Shown here one piece after another: positions 34,225 through 46,126 of a DNA stretch of 64,000 nucleotides. The stretch is from Melastoma dodecandrum (taxonomy: Eukaryota; Streptophyta; Magnoliopsida; Myrtales; Melastomataceae). The DNA is taken from assembly GCA_029817715.1 (NCBI GenBank), contig JARUPY010000397.1:8184001-8248000 (forward strand). Direction: 5' to 3'. Below the pieces are notes generated by a model. It saw nothing but the letters and a program-made list of their open reading frames with translations. It did no database searches and was not told where the DNA came from. The position numbers and the translations under genes are program-made. How positions within the stretch are numbered: position 1 is the stretch's first letter; every line of letters begins with the position of its first letter.

Positions 34225-36651
34225 CTAGGACAAGTAGCTGTTGGCCAGCCATTTCTCTCGTCCTTTTGCGGCCATGGGGACCGCCCTTCCTCCCCGAACA
34301 ATAGCTCTCTGTTCCACTACTGGGGGACTTCTGATGAGAGTTTGTCTCCTCTGGAGGCTGGCGGGAGCGAAACGTGATGCCGGAGAAACCATTCGCTTGG
34401 CCACTTCCTCAAGTGGGGACAAATCGTACTAAGTGTCTTCTTGATTGTTCTGCAAATACTTTCTAAAGGTGTGGCATCTGTCTGTGGTGTGCGTGTCATC
34501 CATGTGCCACCAGCACATGTTGGTGGCAACTCCCTTTACTCGACAGGTGACTACGCCCTTATCGGCCAAACGCCGAAACAGAGCATTCGCGACAATAGTC
34601 TTTCCTAGAGTCTTTACCCCTTGCACGAGGACATCAAGATTAGTTTCTATTACGTTGACACCGGTATCAAATGTATGAATGACAATTTCATCATCAAAAG
34701 GTTTATCATCGACCAGAGTGACTTCATCTACTTCAGGAAAACACAACTCCTTTGATTATATAAGGTCCTGAATTATGTTTCTGAATGACAATCTTTGGTC
34801 GTGTGTGTGAATGATCAATGCCATTTACAATAATTCCTGCTCTTTTCTCTCTCGGTCTGGGGCAGCTTGTGCCCGGGTTTCAACTTAATTCGTTTTTACT
34901 GAAATAGCCAGTCAAAAATCGCGTCAGCTTTGTCTATATCAAATGAATATTTCCTCTCTTTACTAGATTTCTAGGACGCTTTTACCTTTGAATTCTTCCT
35001 TGCTAACGGGTCGCTGATAGTGGCCTCATCCTTTATGAACTCAGCCATATCTACCTCGAGACTGTTTGGTTTCACCTGATATGCTCGAGTAGACTGCACC
35101 TCTTCCATTAGCAGTTGATGGTATTTAGTCGCCCTTCTGGCTAAATCATAACAATCGCTGAACCGTTGCCCTTATAATTTCTTCTTGAGAGAAATGGTCA
35201 ATGCCGATAATGCAACCATCAACTGATTTCTTTTAGGGATAGCAGGTCTACAACGGAATAGAGCCTTGCGCAAGCGCATCAAGAATTGCCTAGAAGGTTT
35301 GCTAGCTGCCTGTTTCAATCGCATTACCTCGAATATCGACATAGGTGTGTCCAGGCGGGCAAACGCCTTCATTAATATAGATTGCATTTCTGTCCATGAC
35401 ACTACCGATCCCGGAGGCAAACTTGCATACCAAGTAAAAACATCTCCTATTAGCGAATTAGGAAACGACTTTAACTTCCAAAAGTCGTTACCAACGGCAT
35501 CCCAGCATGATGGGTAAAACGAGCTTTGTGTTCCATAGGGGTCATCTCATCCTCCCCTGAGAAACGGGTAAACGAAAGTCTCTATCGACATACGCCGGGT
35601 AGGGACTCATGTATAAGCACATGTTATCTTGTCTGACGGTTCTAGGCACCATCTGCTCTACCACCTGAGTGACTACCTCTCTCAGGTTCTGTGGCACGGG
35701 CTAGTTAAACCCACCGTAGTTCGGCGGCCCAGTAGACACTTGAACCAATTTCTCAGCAGGGAAAGCGAACTGCTCATTGGCACGAATGGGTTGCTCGTTC
35801 GGGATCCTGGCATAAAAGCTCTCCCCGCGGGGGTGATCGGTCTTACTAACCCCCAAGACCAGATTTTCTGCTAGCGGTACTCCTTCCGAAGGTGATTTTT
35901 CGTGACGGCGAGGGGGAGCATAATTTACATTTCTGTTCGATTCACCCCGCATCTCGCTAACCTCGTCTACCGGGGTTCGTCGCATATGCTGTCTCTGCTC
36001 TATAATGCACAGGGGACCGAGAGGAAGAAGGCCCGAGGGGAGCCATCTTCTCTCTGTTATACATGTATGCGTTGCGTTGATTGACATTTCCCCATGCATC
36101 ACCCTCCTGGAACGACACAGCTCGCTTTCCGGTAATCACGCGTCGAGCGTCACCCATGAAGGAATTATCTTTATCGGCAGGGTCGCTATCCTCGAGTTAG
36201 AGGTTGCTCTGAAGAAGCTTTTTATCATTTCTTGCATCGCATCCATATTTTCTTGTAATTTGGTGGAGCGACGTATGTTTTCCTTGTGCATTCCGGCCAT
36301 ACGCCTGTCTACGCTTACTTGCATATCATGCAGGTTTTCTTGCACACTTCGTAGATCTCCCTACACATTCTGTAGACTTCCCTGCATATCTCGCAATTCT
36401 CCCTGCACACCCAACATATTTTCGTGCATGTCACCCATATTCATCTTCATATCGCTGAATTCTTTGTGAAATTCAAGCCATGATATGAATTCGGACGTGG
36501 TGTGCGTAGCCGCAAGGGGTTCATTAGTCACACCTTGGCTTTCCTGAGCTGTATTTCCCTCAACTAAGGATCCTGTCAAACCCTGATTCTCTCCATCTAA
36601 TGGAGGAGGCGGAGGATCCTGCGTGTTTGAACTCCCGATATTCCTTGCCAT
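34225..36651 (-). pseudogene. Gypsy B gag
   Basis: Begins with MARNIGSSNTQDPPPPP at 36651. It continues with a Met-rich coiled-coil-like repeat (GDMHENMLGVQGELRDMQ), a variable linker, the capsid core near 35420-34780 (MLMKAF-like, RFSDCYDLARRATKYHQLL, KYSFDIDKADAIFDWLF) and a post-capsid frame at 34746-34429 (DEIVIHTFDTGVNV, CHTFRKYLQ). The last block aligns with gypsy A at 21196-21633. The frame is interrupted repeatedly. Confidence 0.75.
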
Positions 36652-36671
36652 TCTAAATGGTTAATTTCTTT

Positions 36672-36689
36672 GACTCCCACTGTGGTCGC
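36672..36689 (-). other. Primer binding site region of gypsy B
   Basis: Minus-strand TTGCGACCACAGTGGGA lies just inside the 5' LTR. It resembles the GGCGACTCC..GGGGA sites of Tat/Ogre elements rather than tRNA-iMet. Confidence 0.45.
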
Positions 36690-36697
36690 AAAAAATG

Positions 36698-37545
36698 TGT
36701 TCGCATGGAAAACGGATCACATTGGAAATATTTGGCACGAACACTCACAGGGGTTCGGATGTGGTCACCAGTAATGAAAACATGAATTATATTAATAAAC
36801 AATGTCATCCAATGTCTTACATTCAAATGAAAAAGCTTACAGCCATGAAAAAAGTAAAAGATTGGTGATGCGGATGGTGGTGACGCCGTAGACTAGCTGC
36901 TGACAACTTGCACTTGCGGACTGGGGTGGTAGGATTTGGTTTCTGGAGGTGTGATAAGCGAAGCATGGACGAAGGTAATGATGGGTTTGGATAATAAAGG
37001 CCCTACGAGCTCACCCAAGTGATGAAGTGAAGGCGGAGTTTTGGTGTCAAGGGCCTGGAAGCTCACCCTGACGATGTAGTGTTTGCGGAGATTGGTGTCA
37101 AGGGCCCGAAAGCTCATCCTGACGATGGAAAGGATTCCAAGGGCTCTACGAGCTCACCTTAGTCTGGATGCCTGATAACTAAAATCTAAAATGTGAGAAC
37201 AACCAATGCGCTTCTGGCCTTAGATGATTGTCCGTGTGTGTTTAAGAAAGATCTTATCCTTTTTATACAGAATCTTGACAAGCTTAAGGTGTATGCCACG
37301 TTCTCAGAATATCTTTTCAGGTCATGGCCCTCTTAACTAACTCCCCAGAATCTCGGTAATTGCCTGATCCTAGTAGACATTGCTCTTATCCACACGCCTA
37401 TCAGTAGACTTAGCAGTCTCTCTAATCTATAGACCTATGTACTGCAGGCTTAGTTCGCGCTTGAATTTCTTATTTTATCCCGATGGGCTATAATGAGGTT
37501 CTGTACGCGCTATAATTAATTTAGGCCCAAGATTTTCTGTCATGA
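36698..37545 (-). repeat. 5' LTR of gypsy B, truncated at its outer end
   Basis: Starts TGTTCGCATGGAAAACGG and aligns throughout with 27146-28004. The outer end stops at CATGAGA where the partner continues GTCAATA, and the next bases are RNase H sequence of gypsy C. The right border is therefore a recombination junction, not an insertion end. Confidence 0.8.
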
Positions 37546-39058
37546 GATTTGCTGTCAACTCTTCCGGTTTAGGCATCGGAGCGGTGGTGATATCTCCGGA
37601 CGGACAATACGATCCAACAGCTGCTAAAGTCATCTTCCCCTACAAGAATAACATCGCCGAATACGAAGCATGCATTCTCAGCCTATTACGTGTACACGAT
37701 ATGCGAGTCCAATTTCTTGACGTTTATGGAGATTCAGCACTCATTATCACCAAAACAAACGGGGCATGCACACGGGACCCGAAGCTCATCCCATATCAGG
37801 ACTACCTACAAACACTAGCCCGCCAGTTCATTGATATCGAGTTCAATTACCTCCCACGGGCAGATAATCGTTTCGTTGACGCTGTTGCTGTTCTTACATC
37901 AATGATTCCATTAGCAGGAGAAATGGACATTGAGCCCCTTCGCATCGACATCGCTTAAGACCCAAGTTGCATGCACGTCAAGTCTTGCCAACCTAAGGAG
38001 TCATCACCATGGTTTACAGACATCAAAACTTACCTAGAGATGGGCATTTTTCCCCATGGCAGTACACGAATGGAACGCAAATTCATCCGAAAGATTGCAA
38101 GGAGCTACTTCCTCAATGACGACGTGCTCTATAAGTAGTCCTTCACGACATCCCTCATGCCATGCGTCACCAAAACAGGAAGCCCAAGCCATCATCTTCG
38201 AAGTCCATGAAGGCGTTTGCGGACCACACATGAACAGTTATGCTCTTGCTCAAAAGATCATGCGTCGTGGATAATATTAGCTCACAATCGAGGCCGACTG
38301 CATCAGATACCTCAAAACCTGCCACAAATATCAGATCTACAGCAACAAGGTGCACGTCCCTCTGACAAGGCTCTACCCACTATTCGAACCGTGACCGTTC
38401 TCAATGTGGGGCATGCACGTCATCGGACCGATTAATCCCAAGGCTTCAAACGGACATCGGTTCATACTGGTCGCCATCGACTACTTCACCAAATGGATCG
38501 AAGCACAATCTTTCAAGGAAGTCACCGCTAATAACGTCATACGTTTCACGCGGGCAAACATCATCGCCAGATACGGAGTTCCAGAGCTGCTCGTCAACGA
38601 CAATGATACAAACTTCAACGGCAAACAAATGAATTCTCTATGCACCGAATTTCGAATCAAACACCTTAACTCTTCACCATAACGTCGGCAAATGAACGGT
38701 GCAGTCGAAGCTGCCAACAAAAGCATGAAAAGGATTCTTCAGAAGATGCCGATCACATATCGTGATTGGCACGAGAAGCTCCCTTTCACATTACTCGCCT
38801 ACCGGACGACGATGCGCACTTCGATTGGGGCAGCTCCCTTCAAACTCATCTATGGCGCTCAAGCAGTCATTCCATCAGAGGCCAAGCTACCTACTCTCCG
38901 GATCTCGTCCCAAAGTAACATGACCGAAGAAGAGAACGCCAATCACCAGCTTGCCCAACTCGACTTCATCGATGAGAAACAACTTGCTGCAATCGACCAC
39001 ATGCAATGTTATCAACAATGCATGTCCAGGGTGTTAAAAAAAAGACAATGATGACAAG
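37546..39058 (+). pseudogene. Gypsy C unit 1: RNase H and integrase
   Basis: 37542-37958 is archaeal-type RNase H (AVNSSGLGIGAVVISPDGQ, NIAEYEACILSLL, DVYGDSALIITKTNG). Integrase follows: 38404-38682 (AIDYFTKWIEAQ and LVNDNDTNFNGKQ give the first two catalytic Asp) and 38692-39051 (NGAVEAANKSMKRILQK, third acidic residue, then YRTTMRTSIGAAPF). The C-terminus is cut at the unit junction. Its RNase H differs from those of units 2 and 3, but its integrase is almost identical to unit 2. Confidence 0.85.
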
Positions 39059-42000
39059 TTCAACAAAATAGTCGAGTCTAAAATAAATTGACATGCTACA
39101 TTCTGGTCGTGGACTAGCAAGGTTGTACGTATGTAATGCGACCCTAGTTAGTGTCGGAGCGTCTGTGGGATCCGACCGCAGATGATCAGGACGAATATGA
39201 GGAAACGACGAGGTCCCGCCGAGTCCTGATTCCACAACGCTTCCCTTTTGTTCAAAACGCATGATTTGCTATAGGTTGTTGCATAAAACAATACTTCAAT
39301 AATCCATTTGAATCTACAACTCTGATATCTTCTCATTTTTAGGAACGGCGCTTTGGACATACCTGAAAACATCCCCGAACGAGATGAAGTGATCGTAGAT
39401 AACCCGAAGTCCCTCGACGGCTACCATGGTCTCGAGCTAGGTATCCAACGACATGAGGAACCAAGAGAGATAACATTGCAAGAACCCAGATCAGTCAACA
39501 TTGGAACGGAAAACGAGCCCAACGAGACTGATCTCCTAACAGATGAGGCCGAGAATATCGTCAACCTACTCAAAGAATTTTCAAACATCTTCGCTTGGAC
39601 GTACGCGGATATGTCAAGATTAGACTCGAAGATAGTGGAGCACAAAATCCCCACTGATCCACTGATCCGTCCCACCATGCAGAAACAATGTCGGTACAAG
39701 CCCGAGCTAGGTCTTGCGATCAAGGAAGGTCGACAAACTCCTCAAGGTCAACTTCATCCCGGTAGCTAAGTACCCATAGTGGGTTGCCAACATCGTCCCC
39801 GTCATCAAGAAAAACGGGAAGTTTCGAGTTTGCGTCGACTACCGCGACCATAACAAAGCAAGTCCCAAAGACGACTTCCCTTTGCCGCACATCGACCTGC
39901 TAGTGGACAATACCGCCTGTTTCAGCAGGTTTTCTTTCACGGATGGATTCACCGGCTACAACCAAATTCGTATGGCCGAAGAAGATCAAGAAAAAATGAC
40001 ATTCACAACACCTTGGGGCACGTTTTGTATAGGGTCATGCTCTTCGGACTAAAGAACGCTGGGGCAACCTATCGACGTGCCATGGTGGTCTTACTCCATG
40101 ACATGATGCATCGTGAGCTTGAGGACTACGTCGACGACATAATCGTCAAATCTAGAGCAGAAGAGGACCACATTGTTGTTCTCTGCAAGCTAGTCAAACG
40201 ACTTCACAAGTACAAGCTTCGTCTCAATCCGGCCAAGTGCGTCTTCGGGGCAACATCAGGCAAACTTCTAGGGTTTGTTGTCAGCAACAAAAGCATCGAT
40301 ATCGACCCCGACAAAATCAAGGCAATTCGCGATCTCCCAGCACCAAAGTCAGTTAAGGAGATTCGGGTATTCATGGGCCGCGTCAATTACAATGGAAGGT
40401 TCATCTCCAACTTGGTAGATACGTGCAAACCCCTATTCATGAAATTAAGGAAGGATGTCAAATTTGAATGGGATGACTACTACAAAAACGCGTTCGAGTA
40501 AATAAAGGCATAACAAACAGAACAACCCGTTCTCATCCCACCAAAGTTGGGGAACCCTCTCACGCTCTACCTTAGTCCGAAAAGAGTCGTTTGGAGTCAT
40601 GCTTGCCCAACAGCTGCCAGGCACCAAGGAACATGCGGTGTATTACTTAAGCAAGAAATTCACGGATTGCGAGTCTGGGTACACGGCGTCAGAGCGTATC
40701 AGTGCACTCGTCTAGGTGCCACATCGACTCCGGCAATACACTCTCCATTACGAGATCTTACTAGTTTCTGAGAGCGATCCCCTCGAGTATCTCTTCGACA
40801 AACCAAAACTAATAGGAAGAGTCTCCAAGTGGCAGTTGCAGCTAACTGAATTCGACATCAGATTCCACTCAACTAAGTCAATCAAAGGGAGAACAATCGC
40901 TGAACAAATTCCAGAATATCCAGGGATTGACAATTCGCCTTTAGAAATTAAACTACCAGACGAAAATATCTTCCTCACTGAGTCACCGCAAAGGTGGACA
41001 ATGTATTTCGACGGTGCTGTCAACTCTTCCGGTTCAGGCATCGGAGCGGTGGTGATATCCCCGGACGGACAATACTATCCAACAGCTATTAATGTCACCT
41101 TCCCCTGCACAAATAACATCGCCGAATCTGAAGCCTGCATTCTCGGCCTATTACGTGCGCTCGATATGCGAGTCCAATTTTTTGACGTTTATGGAGATTT
41201 GGCTTTCATTATCACCTAAACAAACAGGGCATGGCGCACACGGGAACCGAAGCTCATCCCATATTAGGACTACCTACAAACACTAGCACACAGTTCATTG
41301 ATATCGAGTTCAATTACCTCCCACGGGCAAATAATCGTTTCGCTGACGCTCTTGCTGTTCTTGCATCAATGATTCATTAACAGGAGAACTGGACATTGAG
41401 CCACTTCACATCGACATCGCTGAAGACCCAAGTTGCATGCAGGTCAAGCCTTGCCAACCTGAGGACTCATCACCATGGTTTGCTTACATCAAAGCTTGCC
41501 TAGAGACGGGCGCTTTTCCCGAAGGTAGCACCGGAAAGGAACGCAAATTCATCCGATGGATTGCAAGGAGGTACTTCCTCAATGTCGACGTGCTCTATAA
41601 GAAGTCCTTCATGACATCCCTCATGTGATGCGTCACCAAAATTGGAAGCCATCATCTTCGAAGTCCATGAAGGCGTTTGCGAACCACACATGAACGGTTA
41701 TGCTCTTGCTGAAAAGATCATGCGTCATGGATACTATTGGCTCACAATCGAGGCCGACTACATCTAATACGTCAAAACATACCACAAATGTCAGATCTAC
41801 AGCAACAAGATTCTACCCCTTGTTCGAACCGTGACCGTTCTCAATGTGGGGCATGCACGTCATCGGACCGATTAATCCCAAGGCTTCAAACGGACATCGG
41901 TTCATACTGGTCGCCATCGACTACTTCACCAAATGGATCGAAGCACAATCTTTCAAGGAAGTCACCGCTAATAACGTCATACGTTTCACGCGGGCAAACA

Positions 42001-42499
42001 TCATCGCCAGATACGGAGTTCCAGAGCTGCTCGTCAACGACAATGATACAAACTTCAACGGCAAACAAATGAATTCTCTATGCACCGAATTTCGAATCAA
42101 ACACCTTAACTCTTCACCATAACGCCGGCAAATGAACGGTGCAGTCGAAGCTGCCAACAAAAGCATGAAAAGGATTCTTCAGAAGATGCCGATCACATAT
42201 CGTGATTGGCACGAGAAGCTCCCTTTCACATTACTCGCCTACCGGACGACGATGCGCATTTCGATTGGGGCAGCTCCCTTCAAACTCATCTATGGCGCTC
42301 AAGCAGTCATTCCATCAGAGGCCAAGCTACCTACTCTCCGGATCTCGTCCCAAAGTAACATGACCGAAGAAGAGAACGCCAATCACCAGCTTGCCCAACT
42401 CGACTTCATCGATGAGAAACAACTTGCTGCAATCGACCAAATGCAATGTTATCAACAATGCATGTCCAGGGTGTTAAAAAAAAAGGCAAAGATGTCAAG
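39059..42499 (+). pseudogene. Gypsy C unit 2: RT, RNase H, integrase
   Basis: After about 284 bp of non-coding sequence ending in a splice-acceptor-like CATTTTTAG (39342), a frame opens with ALDIPENIPERDE. It continues to the RT entry region (MSRLDSKIVEHKIPTDP), RT palm (VMLFGLKNAGATY, DYVDDIIVKSRAE), thumb (PAKCVFGATSGKLLGF), gypsy RNase H remnants, then archaeal-type RNase H (MYFDGAVNSSGSGIGAVV, about 41000-41219) and integrase (41437-42512). Stops break it. From 41844 the integrase frame is identical to unit 1 for 92 residues. Confidence 0.85.
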
Positions 42500-45400
42500 T
42501 TCAACAAAATAGTCGAGTCTAAAATAAATTGACATGCTACATTCTGGTCGTGGACTAGCAAGGTTGTACGTATGTAATGCGACCCTAGTTAGTGTCGGAG
42601 CGTCTGTGGGATCCGACCGCAGATGATCAGGACGAATATGAGGAAACGACGAGGTCCCGCCGAGTCCTGATCCCACAACACTTCCCTTTTGTTCAAAACG
42701 CATGATTTGCTATAGGTTGTTGCATTAAACAATACTTCAGTAATCCATTTGAATCTACAACTCTGATATCTTCTCATTTTTAGGAACGGCGCTTTGGACA
42801 TACCTGAAAACATCCCCGAACGAGATGAAGTGATCGTAGATAACCCGAAGTCCCTCGACGGCTACCATGGTCTCGAGCTAGGTATCCAACGACATGAGGA
42901 ACCAAGGGAGATAACATTGCAAGAACCCAGATCAGTCAACATTGGAACGGACAACGAGCCCAAGGAGCTACACATCGAGACTGATCTCCTAACAGATGAG
43001 GCCGAGAATATCGTCAACCTACTCAAAGAATTTTCAAACATCTTCGCTTGGACGTACGCGGATATGTCAAGATTAGACTCGGAGATAGTGGAGCACAAAA
43101 TCCCCACTGATCCACTGATCCGTCCCACCATGCAGAAACAACGTCGGTACAAGCCCGAGCTAGCTCTTGCGATCAAGGAAAAGGTCGACAAACTCCTAAA
43201 GGTCAACTTCATCCCGGTAGCTAAGTACCCATAATGGGTTGCCAACTTCGTCCCCGTCATCAAGAAAAACGGGAAGTTTCGAGTTTGCGTCGACTACCGC
43301 GACCTTAACAAAGCAAGTCCCAAAGACGACTTCCCTTTGCCGCACATCGACCTGCTAGTGGACAATACCGCCTGTTTCAGCAGGTTTTCTTTCACGGATG
43401 GATTCCCCGGCTACAACCAAATTCGTATGGCCGAAGAAGATAAAGAAAAAACGACATTCACAACACCTTGGGGCACGTTTTGTATAGGGTCATGCTCTTC
43501 GGACTAAAGAACGCTGGGGCAACCTATCGACGTGCAATGGTGGTCTTACTCCATGACATGATGCATCGTGAGCTTGAGGACTACGTCGACGACATAATCG
43601 TCAAATCTAGAGCAGAAGAGGACCACATTGTTGTTCTCTGCAAGCTATTCAAACGACTTCACAAGTACAAGCTTCGTCTCAATCCGGCCAAGTGCGTCTT
43701 CGGGGCAACATCAGGCAAACTTCTAGGGTTTGTTGTCAGCAACAAAAGCATCGATATCGACCCCGACAAAATCAAGGCAATTCGCGATCTCCCTGCACCA
43801 AAGTCTGTTAAGGAGATTCGGGTCTTCATGGGCCGCGTCAATTACAATGGAAGGTTCATCTCCAACTTGGTAGATACGTGCAAACCCCTATTCATGAAAT
43901 TAAGGAAGGATGTCAAATATGAATGGGATGACTACTACAAAAACGCGTTCGAGTAAATAAAGGCATAACAAACAGAACAACCCGTTCTCATCCCACCAAA
44001 GTTGGGGAACCCTCTCACGCTCTACCTCAGTCCGAAAAGAGTCGTTTGGAGTCATGCTTGCCCAACAGCTGCCAGGCACCAAGGAACATGCGGTGTATTA
44101 CTTAAGCAAGAAATTCACGGATTGCGAGTCTCGGTACACGGCGTCAGAGCGTATCGGTGCACTCGTCTAGGTGCCACATCGACTCCGGCAATACACTCTC
44201 CATTACGAGATCTTACTAGTTTCTGAGAGCGATCCCCTCGAGTATCTCTTCGACAAACCAAAACTAATAGGAAGAGTCTCCAAGTGGCAGTTGCAGCTAG
44301 CTGAATTCGACATCAGATTCCACTCAACTAAGTCAATCAAAGGGAGAACAATCGCTGAACAAATTCCAGAATATCCAGGGATTGACAATTCGCCTTTAGA
44401 AGTTAAACTACCAGACGAAAATATCTTCCTCACTGAGTCACCGCAAAGGTGGACAATGTATTTCGACGGTGCTGTCAACTCTTCCGGTTCAGGCATCGGA
44501 GCGGTGGTGATATCCCCGGACGGACAATACTATCCAACCGCTATTAAAGTCACCTTCCCCTGCACAAATAACATCGCCGAATCTGAAGCATGCATTCTCG
44601 GCCTATTACGTGCGCTCGATATGCGAGTCCAATTTTTTGACGTTTATGGAGATTTGGCTTTCATTATCTCCTAAACAAACAGGGCATGGCGCACACGGGA
44701 ACCGAAGCTCATCCCATATTAGGACTACCTACAAACACTAGCCCACAGTTCATTGATATCGAGTTCAATTACCTCCCACGGGCAAATAATCGTTTCGCTG
44801 ACGCTCTTGCTGTTCTTGCATCAATGATTCATTAACAGGAGAACTGGACATTGAGCCACTTCACATCGACATCGTTGAAGACCCAAGTTGCATGCACGTC
44901 AAGCCTTGCCAACCTGAGGACTCATCACCATGGTTTGCAGACATCAAAGCTTGCCTAGAGACGGGCGCTTTTCCCGAAGGTAGCACCGGAAAGGAACGCA
45001 AATTCATCCGAAGGATTGCAAGGAGGTACTTCCGCAATGTCGACGTGCTCTATAAGAAGTCCTTCATGACATCCCTCATGTGATGCGTCACCAAAATTGG
45101 AAGCCATCATCTTCGAAGTCCATGAAGGCGTTTGCGAACCACACATGAACGGTTATGCTCTTGCTGAAAAGATCATGCGTCATGGATACTATTGGCTCAC
45201 AATCGAGGCCGACTACATCTAATACGTCAAAACATACCACAAATGTCAGATCTACAGCAACAAGGTTCTACCCCTTGTTCGAACCGTGACCGTTCTCAAT
45301 GTGGGGCATGGATGTCATCGAACCGATTAATCCCAAGGCATCAAACGGACATCAGCATCGGTTCGTACTGGTCGCCATCGACTACTTCACCAAATGGATC

Positions 45401-46126
45401 GAAGCACAACCTTTCAAGGAAGTCACCGCGAATAACGTCATATGGTTCACGCGGGCAAACATCATGCCAGATACAGAGTTCCATAGCTGCTCGTCAACGA
45501 CAACGGCACAAACTTCAAAGGCAAACAGATGAATTCTCTATGCATTGAATTTCGAATCAAACACCTCAACTCTTCACCGTACCGTCTGCAAATGAAAGGG
45601 GCAGTCGAAGCTGCCAACAAAAGCATGAAAATGATTCTTCTGAAGACGGCGATCACATATCGTGATTGGCACGAGAAGCACCCATCGGACGACGATGCAC
45701 ACTTCGACTAGGGCAACTCCCTTCGAACTCGTCTATGGCGCTCAAACAGTCATTCCAGCAAAGGTCAAGCTACCTACTCTCCGGATCTCGTCCCAATGCA
45801 ACATGACTGAAGAAGAGAACGCCAATCACCAGCTCGCCCAACTCGACTTCATCGATGAGAAACGCCAATCACCACATATAATGTTATCAACAACGCATGT
45901 CCAAGGCGTTCAACAAAAAAGTCAAAGAGGTCAAGTATAAACCAGGAGACCTCGTCCTCAAACGGATCTTTCCAAACGTCAAGATCCATGGGAAGATTTT
46001 GCTCCAAACTACGAGGGACCATTTGTCGTCAAACACGCTTTCTCGGGAGGAGCAACCATCTTAACGAAAATGGATGGAGGAGAACTGTCGCAACCAATCA
46101 ATGCAAACGCTCTCCGACGTTACTAA
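42500..46126 (+). pseudogene. Gypsy C unit 3: RT, RNase H, integrase to native end
   Basis: Same order as unit 2, with RT and RNase H nearly identical to it (42794-43234, 43468-43956, 44171-44674). The integrase (44892-46126) is a different, more diverged copy and alone continues past the junction point to the native C-terminus (KYKPGDLVLK-like, ending NALRRY stop at 46124-46126). This is the only unit joined to proper 3' element sequence. Stops and frameshifts remain. Confidence 0.85.

Larger units (their letters stand above)
27146..37545 (-). mobile_element. Gypsy B: Tat-like retrotransposon with antisense PMD ORF
   Basis: Two LTRs in the same orientation (27146-28004 and 36698-about 37545) enclose, read on the minus strand, a primer site, gag, protease, a fused RT/IN remnant, then an opposite-strand PMD ORF, a polypurine tract and the 3' LTR. 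Extra ORFs, often antisense, between pol and the 3' LTR are known in Tat-lineage elements. The left flank is the nicotinamidase pseudogene (GACGC before the LTR), but the right flank is RNase H of gypsy C, so no target duplication is visible and a rearrangement is likely. Confidence 0.8.
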
